A stretch of DNA of 64,000 nt from Cupriavidus oxalaticus (GTDB taxonomy: Bacteria > Pseudomonadota > Gammaproteobacteria > Burkholderiales > Burkholderiaceae): the NCBI RefSeq assembly GCF_016894385.1, contig NZ_CP069812.1, positions 1,736,001 through 1,800,000 on the forward strand, given 5' to 3'. Shown here piece after piece: positions 36,847 to 44,630 of this stretch. The stretch's first letter is position 1, and each line of letters begins with the position of its first letter. A program made the position numbers and the translations under genes. The notes under the pieces are model-generated. The model did no database searches. It saw nothing but the letters and a program-made list of their open reading frames with translations, and was not told the origin of the DNA.

Positions 36847-37737
36847 TCACTTCAGCGGGAACGCGGCCTTGAGCCAGAAGGCATCACCGGCCGCGCGATT
36901 TTCGACCGCGAACTCTTTTTGCCACTTCAGCGTGAGGAACCAGCCCTTGCCGCTGTCATACTTGACCGACGGGCCGATGGCGAAGGCCTGGCCGCGTCTG
37001 CCCGGCAGGGTCTGTCCGTCCTGCTTGTCGTCCGTGATCTGCTTGTAGAGATATCCACCTACGCCGGCGACCCAGTGCGGAGACACGCCCCACCCGATGG
37101 CATAGTCGGCATGGAGCTCCTGCCCGGAGCGGTATCCGGTATCGCGATTGCGGGTGTTGATGGCCCACATCGCCTTGAAGTCTAGGTTCAGGCCGTCTGG
37201 CTTGACGCGGGAGATGGCGATGACGGGCTCGACCGCCCAGTAGTTGCGCCCGATGTTGGCGAGGTCGTTCCGGTCGTAACGGCCGGTCGGGGCATAGATG
37301 TCGAGCGCATAGACGACATGCCACTCGGGCGAATAGTGATAGCCGATCCCGGTGCCAAACGTCATGTCGCCAAGGCCCGATTTGGCCTGCGCGCTGCCAT
37401 TCACGCCGACCTTGAGGTCGACCAGCGGCGCGATCGCATGCAGGACGATATCGCCGCCAAGGAACTTCTGCCCGGGTACCCAGACGATGCGCGGGGCAAT
37501 GGCGCTTGCTCGCACGGAGAAGTCCACCGGCACGCGGTTGCCATCGCCATCCATCAGGCGATCCGCGCGGTAGTGGCTGGCAAACACCTGGCCATAGAGG
37601 CCGGGGGGCGGCAAGGCACCGGTCATGTAGTTCTCGGCGCCATGCGGGTAGATCGAGCCACCATTCTCGGTGGCCATGCAAGCGGCGCTGGCGGCGACGA
37701 GCGTCGTCGCAGTCCAGGCTTTCATCCTGACTGACAT
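36847..37737 (-). CDS. outer-membrane protein, phenol MetA-degradation family
   Basis: A 296-residue precursor from ATG 37737 (preceded by GGAGGAAG). The signal peptide MSVRMKAWTATTLVAASAA has a Cys soon after it. The mature protein is a beta-barrel of the MetA-pathway phenol degradation family, with alternating aromatic strands (DIVLHAIAPLVDLKVGVNGS, then GIGYHYSPEWHVVYALDIYA) and a C-terminal strand ending in FWLKAAFPLK. It sits between importer ATPase and binding-protein genes, so it is probably the outer-membrane entry route for the aromatic substrate. Confidence 0.85.
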   Translation of the reverse strand: MSVRMKAWTATTLVAASAACMATENGGSIYPHGAENYMTGALPPPGLYGQVFASHYRADRLMDGDGNRVPVDFSVRASAIAPRIVWVPGQKFLGGDIVLHAIAPLVDLKVGVNGSAQAKSGLGDMTFGTGIGYHYSPEWHVVYALDIYAPTGRYDRNDLANIGRNYWAVEPVIAISRVKPDGLNLDFKAMWAINTRNRDTGYRSGQELHADYAIGWGVSPHWVAGVGGYLYKQITDDKQDGQTLPGRRGQAFAIGPSVKYDSGKGWFLTLKWQKEFAVENRAAGDAFWLKAAFPLK

Positions 37738-37794
37738 GCAGTCTTCCTCCATTGTGTGTTCTGCAGGCGAGGCCGGCCGGCCCCGGCCGTGGCA

Positions 37795-39051
37795 TCAGAG
37801 CGGTATCAGCTTTCCGCCTACCGGTACTTGGGGCGAGCTCTGATTGCTGACGACTGTCAGCTCGAACCTGCGCTTGGCTCCACGCTTCCACTGCCCTCCG
37901 ACCAGCCCTGTCTTGGCGACATTGCCGACCGGGCCGCCCTGCCAGCGGATCGGTCCGACCACGGTATTGAGATCGGTCTGGGCGAGCGCGTCCCGGATCG
38001 CCGCGCGGTTGCCCGGGTCGCGGGCGCGCCGGATGACGTCGACCGCCACTTCGAGCAAGGCATGCACGAAGCCGATCGGTTGCGTCCATTGCCGCCCGGT
38101 GGACTGCTCGTAGTGGCCCGCCAGGTCGGCGGCGCTCTGGCCGGTCAGCGACGACCGGTACGGATGCCACGGTGTCCACCAGACCTCCGTGGTGATGCCC
38201 TCTGCCAGGTCGCCAAGTGCTTCGACCGTAGTGGGATACAGCATGGCCTTTGCCACGGAGATCACCTTCGGGCGGAAGTTCTGCTGGCGCGCCTGCGTCA
38301 GGAAGGTCTTCATGTCAGGCGGGATCACGACCCCGGTGACGATATCCACGGACTCGCGCCGGAACGCCGAGAGGTGCGACGCGAAGGATTGCGTCATGTT
38401 CTGGTAGCGGCCGGGATCGACCAGTGCAAAGCCCTTGCGGGCCAGCGCTGGCGGCAAGCCAAGTTTGCGGTCGCCCCAGGCGTTGCCGTCACTGTCGTTG
38501 GGAAAGAGGCCGCCCACCTTTTTATTGGTCGCGGCCATGGCCCACATGTTGGTGAAGACCTCGATGACGTCTTCCAGGCCCCAGAAAAAGTGATAGGTCC
38601 ATTTGAAGCCACGCTCCGCCGTGCCGCCGCGACCGAAAAACCACGGCTGCCACGGTGCCATCGTCGAGATGCACGGAACGCCGTTCAGCTCGCAGGCGTC
38701 CGAGACCGGATTGGTGGTCTCGGGTGTCGACGAAACCACCATCAGGTCGATCTTGTCCTTCAGGATCAGCGCGTTGGCGACTTCGCCGGCGCGGTTCGGG
38801 TTGGACTGGCTGTCGCGCAGCAGGATCTCGACCCGCGGTGCGCCGCGCTTCTCCAGTGCCGGCATGATCTGCTGGATGCTCCAACGGTCGGCCTCGCCGA
38901 ACGCGGCAAGCGGACCGGTCTGCGGCGAGACCAGGCCAATGCGGATGGGGCGGGATGGCTGTGCCATCAGGGGCGGACTGACAGCGGCGGCGGCCAGCGT
39001 GGCCGCCGATCCACACAGCAGTTTCCGACGCGATGCGTTCACGTGATTCAT
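37795..39051 (-). CDS. periplasmic substrate-binding protein (LivK-like)
   Basis: A 418-residue precursor from ATG 39051, preceded by GAGGAAGAC. The Tat-like signal NASRRKLLCGSAATLAAAAV is followed by PIRIGLVSPQTGPLAAFGEA, the start of type 1 periplasmic binding domains (LivK/AmiC family), and KDKIDLMVVSSTPETTNPVS in the first lobe. It captures the substrate for LivHMGF. Twin-arginine export is unusual but seen in ABC receptors of aromatic clusters. Confidence 0.9.
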   Translation of the reverse strand: MNHVNASRRKLLCGSAATLAAAAVSPPLMAQPSRPIRIGLVSPQTGPLAAFGEADRWSIQQIMPALEKRGAPRVEILLRDSQSNPNRAGEVANALILKDKIDLMVVSSTPETTNPVSDACELNGVPCISTMAPWQPWFFGRGGTAERGFKWTYHFFWGLEDVIEVFTNMWAMAATNKKVGGLFPNDSDGNAWGDRKLGLPPALARKGFALVDPGRYQNMTQSFASHLSAFRRESVDIVTGVVIPPDMKTFLTQARQQNFRPKVISVAKAMLYPTTVEALGDLAEGITTEVWWTPWHPYRSSLTGQSAADLAGHYEQSTGRQWTQPIGFVHALLEVAVDVIRRARDPGNRAAIRDALAQTDLNTVVGPIRWQGGPVGNVAKTGLVGGQWKRGAKRRFELTVVSNQSSPQVPVGGKLIPL

Positions 39052-39216
39052 GTCTTCCTCCATGTTTGCGCCTTGTTTTGCGTCTCTTTTTTCGGGCGCG
39101 TGCTCCCCTGGCGCCAGGGCAGGCCCCGGCGCCATTGGCTGACGCTGTGGTAAAGGGGGGCGGCGGCCAGCGAATGCAGCCGCCGGCGTTACGCCGTGCG
39201 CGCGCGTAGGCCGCCG

Positions 39217-40995
39217 TCAGGCGGCGCGACGGCAGCCGGTAGCATCGGGGGCGCGGCCCAGGATGTCGTGCAGGGCATCGGACAGCGCCTCTTCCGCATC
39301 TGCGCCCAGTTCCTGCCGGCGCCAGCTGACGAAGCGGTCCGGCCGGACCAGGATCGCGCCCGCGTCGGAAATGCCGCGCAGCCGGCTCCAGGTGCCATAG
39401 ACATCATGGGCATCGCAGTTGGGGCCACCGATGCTGACGACGTCAATCCCGACACCCAGGCGGTCCGACAGCCGGGCCGCGATGTCCTTCCAGGCCTGCC
39501 CGCCGATGCCGGTAAGCAGCGTGAAGCGGCCATGGCCAACCAGGTCCAGGGTCGACACACGGGCCTTGCGATGCTCCAGCCAGGCATGGGGCACCACCCC
39601 TCCCGGCGACGAGCACGGGTGGTAATAGAGTTCGGGATCCCTGGCGGCGGGCTCGCGGGGCAGGCCATCGGGCACCACGGCCGACGACTGGTAGACTTGC
39701 CCGAGCTCGACGCCATGGCAATTGAATTGGTAGTTCTGCAGTTCGACGGCATCCTGCAGCGCACGTCGCCGCGCGCGGCCGGTCTCGGTGTCGCTGAACA
39801 GTTCATCGACATTGGCCCAGCCTTCGGCTTCGCTCTGCCCGGCGCCGAAGCCCAGTGCCTTGGCGATCGGCAGCATGTCCTGTACCGATTTCATGGCACG
39901 GTCGACGACCTGGCGGGCCACCGGCTGGCGCTCGGCCGAGTAGGTATCGAGCAGGGTGTCGTCGGCATCGCCGCGAATGACGTACGCCAGCTTCCACGCC
40001 AGATTGAAAGCGTCCTGGATTGAGGTGTTGGTGCCAAGGCCGTTTGCCGGTGGATGGCGGTGGGCGGCGTCGCCAGCGATAAAGACCCGGCCCTTGCGCA
40101 TCGTCTTCGCCGCCACATGGTTAATCTGCCATTTGCTGACCGCTTTGACCTTGATGGGCAAGGAGTCGTCGCCGATGGTGGCGCGGGCGCGGCGGATTAC
40201 GGCCTCCTCGCTGAGATCGGGCTCGCCCTGCGCCGGGTCGTACATGAATAGCAGCACCCACTCGTTCCACGGACGCACGCAGATGTAGGTGCCGCTGCCG
40301 ACCCAGTAGTCGTTGCCCGGCTGCGTCATCCAGTACAGCACGCCGGGACGGTGTTCGCAGTATTTGGCGAGATCGACTTCGAGCCAGCAATTGACCGCTG
40401 CGCCGAGGCCCATCTTTCCGTCCATCTCGAATCCGCACTGCGGCACTACGGTGCTCGCACCGCCGTCGGCACCGATCACGTAGCGCGCCTTGACCCGGAT
40501 GGTCTCGTCGGTAAGACGATCCTTCAGGATGGCCGTCACTTCGGCATCGTCCTGGGTGATCTGCGTCAGTTCCGTGTTGAACAGGAACTCCGCTCCGCGC
40601 TCGCGCGCGCACGCCAGGATTTCGGGTTCCAACAGATGCTGCGGCGCATTGCACATTTGGGAGGGACTGGCCAGCGCATAGTCGGCCTTGCGCTGCTCCG
40701 AACTGCCCCAGGTCTGTAGCCGCGCGATCTCGGTGCCGGCAAAGCTGGTGGCCCAGATGTTGTTGCTCATCAGCTCATTGGGCGTTGCGAGCTGGCGCAC
40801 GCGCTCCTCGATGCCCAAGTCTCGGAGCACTTCCATCGTGCGCTGGTTGGTGATGTGCGCACGCGGGGAATTTGCCGTGCCCGGATACTTGGTGATGGTG
40901 AGCGTGCGAATGCCATAGGTCGCAAGCAGGGCCGTGGCGGTCAGTCCAGACGGACCTGCCCCGACGACCAGAACGGGTACTTCAATGGTTTTCAA
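39217..40995 (-). CDS. FAD-dependent phenol-type monooxygenase (TfdB/PheA family)
   Basis: A 592-residue flavoprotein hydroxylase that adds an ortho hydroxyl to phenolic rings using NAD(P)H and O2. FAD motifs are VLVVGAGPSGLTATALLATY (N-terminal), VIGADGGASTV (DG motif) and RVFIAGDAAHRHPP (GD motif). A C-terminal thioredoxin-like domain is present (LLTGIGGQAWKDIAARLSDR). The start is TTG 40995, chosen because GAGGAGA lies 7 bp upstream and the family begins here; no ATG is available in place. It should make the catechol for the extradiol enzyme at 42040-43002. Confidence 0.88.
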   Translation of the reverse strand: MKTIEVPVLVVGAGPSGLTATALLATYGIRTLTITKYPGTANSPRAHITNQRTMEVLRDLGIEERVRQLATPNELMSNNIWATSFAGTEIARLQTWGSSEQRKADYALASPSQMCNAPQHLLEPEILACARERGAEFLFNTELTQITQDDAEVTAILKDRLTDETIRVKARYVIGADGGASTVVPQCGFEMDGKMGLGAAVNCWLEVDLAKYCEHRPGVLYWMTQPGNDYWVGSGTYICVRPWNEWVLLFMYDPAQGEPDLSEEAVIRRARATIGDDSLPIKVKAVSKWQINHVAAKTMRKGRVFIAGDAAHRHPPANGLGTNTSIQDAFNLAWKLAYVIRGDADDTLLDTYSAERQPVARQVVDRAMKSVQDMLPIAKALGFGAGQSEAEGWANVDELFSDTETGRARRRALQDAVELQNYQFNCHGVELGQVYQSSAVVPDGLPREPAARDPELYYHPCSSPGGVVPHAWLEHRKARVSTLDLVGHGRFTLLTGIGGQAWKDIAARLSDRLGVGIDVVSIGGPNCDAHDVYGTWSRLRGISDAGAILVRPDRFVSWRRQELGADAEEALSDALHDILGRAPDATGCRRAA

Positions 40996-41029
40996 CTTTG
41001 TCTCCTCTCGATCTGTGTTGGTGGATGCC

Positions 41030-41884
41030 TCAGCGCGTGGACTCGTCGACGATCGGGTTCGACAGCGTGCCAATGCCTTCGATGCTGACTTCGCAAAGGT
41101 CGCCATGGCGCATCAGCAGCCGAGGGCTGCGCGCCCAGCCGATACCGGATGGCGTGCCGGCCACGATGACGTCTCCCGGTTCCAGCGTGATCGCCTCGCT
41201 GATGATCGAGATCAGCGACGGCACGTCATGCAGCATGTCGGAAGTGTTGGCAGACTGGACCATCTGCCCGTTGAGCCTGGTCTCCAGTCTCAGGCCGGCG
41301 GCACCCGCCGGCAGCTCGTCCGCGGTCACGAGGATCGGGCCAAAGCCGCCCGTGGCATCGAAGTTCTTGCCCACCGTCCATTGCGGCGACTTGAACTGGT
41401 ATTCGCGCACCGAGCCATCGTTGAAGATCGAGTACCCGAACACGTGGGAGAGAGCGCTCTCGCGTGCGATATGCCTGCCGCCCTTGCCGATGATGACCGC
41501 CAGTTCGCCTTCGAAGTCCAGCGAATCGCTCGCCTGCGGTCTCACGATGGCGCCGCCATGCCCCACGAGGCTCGTCGGCACGCGCAGGAACAGCGTCGGG
41601 TAATCCGGCTGCTCGTACGGCGATTCCTTGGTGTGATCGGCATAGTTGAGGCCGACGCAAAGAATCTTGCGCGGATTGATGACTGGCGGCAGGTAGCTGA
41701 CCTCGGCCGTGGCCGGCACGGGCGTCGCCTCCGCGGCCAGGTTTCGCCACTGCTCGGGGCTCAGACCCGCGGCGATCAGCGCTCCGGCATCGATGCCGGT
41801 CGACAGGGGTAGGACGGCAATTCCCTGGTCGGACACGATGCCCACGCATTGCTGGCCATCGAGCCGTAACGTTGCCAATTTCAT
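41030..41884 (-). CDS. FAH-family hydrolase (2-hydroxymuconate/acylpyruvate type)
   Basis: A 284-residue enzyme of the fumarylacetoacetate hydrolase fold. VNPRKILCVGLNYADHTKES opens the catalytic domain. The acidic metal ligands are in SLDFEGELAVIIGKGGRHI, and MLHDVPSLISIISEAITLEP with GDVIVAGTPSGIGWARSP follow. In meta-cleavage routes such enzymes hydrate, isomerise or cleave the ring-fission product. It lies between monooxygenase and extradiol genes on the same strand, behind AGGAGTT. Confidence 0.88.
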   Translation of the reverse strand: MKLATLRLDGQQCVGIVSDQGIAVLPLSTGIDAGALIAAGLSPEQWRNLAAEATPVPATAEVSYLPPVINPRKILCVGLNYADHTKESPYEQPDYPTLFLRVPTSLVGHGGAIVRPQASDSLDFEGELAVIIGKGGRHIARESALSHVFGYSIFNDGSVREYQFKSPQWTVGKNFDATGGFGPILVTADELPAGAAGLRLETRLNGQMVQSANTSDMLHDVPSLISIISEAITLEPGDVIVAGTPSGIGWARSPRLLMRHGDLCEVSIEGIGTLSNPIVDESTR

Positions 41885-41950
41885 ATCGAACTCCTATGTG
41901 GATCAATGCCGTTGTCTAGAACGGCTCAAAGATATAAATAACGAAAAAAC

Positions 41951-41960
41951 GTATATATTC
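41951..41960. promoter_or_regulatory. TATATATTC motif before the FAH gene
   Basis: GTATATATTC in the 155-bp gap between extradiol and FAH genes repeats the core of the motif seen at 33436 and 43398. The gap is AT-rich, unlike the surrounding genes, so a second promoter is likely here. Confidence 0.42.
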
Positions 41961-42039
41961 AGGCGCGATACGAACGAACGCTGAACTCGCGTCCTGCTAT
42001 TGAAGGAGCCGAGCTACTCGCGCTGCTTGCCCGGTGTAA

Positions 42040-43002
42040 TCAGGCTTCGGTGTTGCGCACGAAGTCTGCGGGAACGTCAGGACCCCACTGGTACAAGGAG
42101 TCCTCCGGGGGAAAATCGCCGGCCGGCCAGGTTTGCCCTGCGGCGATGTAGTCGATGTCGGCCGAATACTCGAAGAACGAGCCCCAGGGATCGCGCACGT
42201 AGAAGAAATAATTGGATCCGAGCACATGGCGGCCAGTACCCCAGCCAGCGGGGTAGCCGGCCGCGGCCATCTGGCTGGCACCCTGGCCAACTTCGTTGAC
42301 GTTGGCGACGTCCCACGCGGAGTGGTGCCAGCCTTTGGCCGAACTCTTGACCAGCGCCAGCAGATGGTGATCGCTGCCGTAAGGCGCATGGGTGAAGGCA
42401 ATCAGGTCACCGGAGCGGTCGGAAAGGCGCAGGCCGATGGCCTCGCGATAGAAGTCCAGTGCTCTGCCCACGTCAGGCGAGAACATCAGCACGTGCGAAA
42501 GGCGACGCGGCCGGATCTGGGGTACCTGGCTGCGCGTGGCCGAGCCCCGCACGCCGGCAGGCGTACTCTCCATGCGCATCACCGACTTGCCGCTCGGAGA
42601 GGTCTTGGGCCCTGCCTTGACCTGAACCAGGTTGCCGTCCGGGTCGAAGAACCACACGCCTTCGAGGCTGCCGAAGCGCGCGTCGTCGACGATCGTCGCG
42701 CCGCACGCCGCGAGTTGTTGCCGGATGCCCGAGAGATCTCCCTCGAAGCAATTGAAGCTGAGGTAGGCGAGCCGCTTGCTTTCGCCTTCGTAGAATCGGG
42801 CCCACCGATGATGGTCCGCGGCAAATACGTCGAGGCAGTCGCCGTTGCGCAGCACGGTCAGTCCGAACGACAGCAGGAAGTGTTCGGCGACGGCCAGGTC
42901 AGGCACCTCCAACGCGAAGTGGTCGATGGAATGTACCGCGTGACTGGCCGCTGCCGGCTGTACGTCAGGAAGTGACCGGTTCTTGGCCTGGCTGCTATCC
43001 AT
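42040..43002 (-). CDS. type I extradiol ring-cleavage dioxygenase (VOC fold)
   Basis: A 320-residue two-domain extradiol dioxygenase. The N-terminal domain (SIDHFALEVPDLAVAEHFLL) is structural; the C-terminal domain carries the Fe(II) ligands: His in RRLSHVLMFSPDVGRALDFY, His in GWHHSAWDVANVNEVGQGAS and Glu in PWGSFFEYSADIDY. It opens a catechol next to the hydroxyl pair. It is the first gene of the minus-strand catabolic arm, behind GGAGACAAAG. The exact catechol cannot be read; alkyl- or aryl-substituted catechols are possible. Confidence 0.9.
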   Translation of the reverse strand: MDSSQAKNRSLPDVQPAAASHAVHSIDHFALEVPDLAVAEHFLLSFGLTVLRNGDCLDVFAADHHRWARFYEGESKRLAYLSFNCFEGDLSGIRQQLAACGATIVDDARFGSLEGVWFFDPDGNLVQVKAGPKTSPSGKSVMRMESTPAGVRGSATRSQVPQIRPRRLSHVLMFSPDVGRALDFYREAIGLRLSDRSGDLIAFTHAPYGSDHHLLALVKSSAKGWHHSAWDVANVNEVGQGASQMAAAGYPAGWGTGRHVLGSNYFFYVRDPWGSFFEYSADIDYIAAGQTWPAGDFPPEDSLYQWGPDVPADFVRNTEA

Positions 43003-43632
43003 CCTTTGTCTCCAAGTTGTTCTGTTGATCAGGCTTCATGGCGAGCCCTGTGAGCGCGGCGTCAGCGAATGAAGCTGTCGGATGCCCGCTTGCGCATAAA
43101 ACCTATACTAGAGCAAAAAATATATAAAAACAACGTTTGACTATGATGTTGTCGAATCAACCATCGCGATCGTCACTCTGTCGCAGGGGAACCGAGGCAT
43201 GGTCTGGGATGCCGGCTGACCGGTGCGGTGTGTCGCTGGTTGTGCGGACGCCATCGCGCCGCCATTGATGCCATCGGCACTGCTGTCATATCTGGGCGCT
43301 GAACAGGGGCAATGCGTCGCTGATTCCTGCTCTGCATGCGCATTGTTGTGCGACTTCACGTTATTCCGCGGGCAGCGCCACATCTTCATTGTTTGAATAT
43401 ATATATTCGTAGGGTTAACGATGCTTTAAATGAATAGATATGAAGAGGTGTTTTATATATATTTCACGGCGGGCGTTCGCAGCATAGGCGGTAGGGCAAT
43501 CGGGGGTACGCCCTGCCGTTCCTGGCGATGGTTAGACGGAGTGGTGGTATCGCGCATCGCTGCCTTGACCCGACGCCGTTGCACGGCCGCGTCCCGGCCG
43601 GTTGATCCATTGCGCAGCACAGAGAGTCACGC
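43003..43632. other. control region between the two catabolic arms
   Basis: This 630-bp divergent gap has no recognised gene. It contains AT-rich patches at 43105-43135 and 43390-43470 amid GC-rich sequence, and the TATATATATTC-type motifs listed separately. The left patch faces the extradiol gene and the right patch faces the YCF48/RND operon. Confidence 0.6.
43395..43465. promoter_or_regulatory. palindromic AT motif cluster, candidate GntR sites
   Basis: GAATATATATATTC (43395-43408) is a perfect 14-bp palindrome containing TATATATATTC. A near copy, TATATATATTTC, lies at 43454-43465. They lie 170-240 bp before the YCF48 gene and share the core with the motif in front of the GntR gene. Confidence 0.5.
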
Positions 43633-44598
43633 ATGAAGCAAATCTTCAAGACATTGATTTCCGGCCTGCCGTTGATGGTGATCGGTGGCCTGCTTTACGC
43701 CGGCCTGTTCATCAAGCCCAAGCCCTCCGGGGTCAATCTCACGCCACCGCTGTTCCAGCGCGACGACAGGTTCTTTGGCATTACCCGCGGTCCGGCGAAC
43801 GCTGTCTGGCTGGTCGGCGCGCATGGCAGGGTGCTTCACAGCCGGGATGCGGCAAAGACATGGCAGCCGCAGGTTTCCAACGTGACGGTAAATCTTCAGG
43901 ACGTCGCCGCATGGGATGCGCTGCATGCGGTGGCTGTGGGCGACGAGGGCGTCGTGGCCGTAACGCAGGACGGAGGCACGAGCTGGCGCCAGGTGGAGGC
44001 ACCGCGGTCGCGCATCGCGAACAAGCTGGTGCGCGTCAAGGCGATGTCGAACGGGCAGGCGTGGGCCGTCGGCGAGGGCGGCGCCACGTTGCGCACGCTC
44101 GACTATGGCGTGAGCTGGACGCGTGCCGGTGCGCAAGAAGACGTCGCGTGGAACGACATTGCCGTGCTTGGACAGCACGCGTGGCGCGTCGGCGAATTCG
44201 GCCGCATCGAACACTCGTCAAACGAAGGCGGGAACTGGCAGGCGCAGGAGACCCCTGCCAAGGCAAGCCTGACCGCCGTGGCCTTTCGCGATGCGCGGCA
44301 TGGCGTCACCGTCGGCCTTGGCGGCACGGTCCTGTCTACCAGCGACGGCGGTCAGCACTGGCGGGTTGAGACACGGGCAACGGACGAACACCTCTTTGAT
44401 GTCATCTGGGACGGCCACCGCTGGCTCGCCACCGGCGACAAGGGCGTGGTCCTGCTGGGCGATGCGGCGGGACAGGCCTGGCGCGCCACGCGCGCGGCGC
44501 CCGGGGACCGCACCTGGCACACCAAAGTGGCCGCGGACGAGACCCATTACTACTTCAGCGGCGCGCAACCGCTGGTGACAAACAAGCAGGCGCTGTAA
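43633..44598 (+). CDS. YCF48/BNR-repeat beta-propeller protein, membrane anchored
   Basis: A 321-residue protein. An N-terminal membrane helix (residues 10-28) is followed by a periplasmic beta-propeller of the Ycf48/HCF136 type, with repeats ending in D.G..W: SRDAAKTWQPQ, TQDGGTSWRQV, LDYGVSWTRAG, SNEGGNWQAQE and TSDGGQHWRVE. In bacteria such proteins accompany an RND/MMPL permease, and here the permease gene follows after 32 bp. It is probably an accessory or assembly subunit of that transporter. Confidence 0.85.
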   Translation: MKQIFKTLISGLPLMVIGGLLYAGLFIKPKPSGVNLTPPLFQRDDRFFGITRGPANAVWLVGAHGRVLHSRDAAKTWQPQVSNVTVNLQDVAAWDALHAVAVGDEGVVAVTQDGGTSWRQVEAPRSRIANKLVRVKAMSNGQAWAVGEGGATLRTLDYGVSWTRAGAQEDVAWNDIAVLGQHAWRVGEFGRIEHSSNEGGNWQAQETPAKASLTAVAFRDARHGVTVGLGGTVLSTSDGGQHWRVETRATDEHLFDVIWDGHRWLATGDKGVVLLGDAAGQAWRATRAAPGDRTWHTKVAADETHYYFSGAQPLVTNKQAL

Positions 44599-44630
44599 GG
44601 CAAGCGGTGCCAGCAGCCAAGGAGGAGCCG

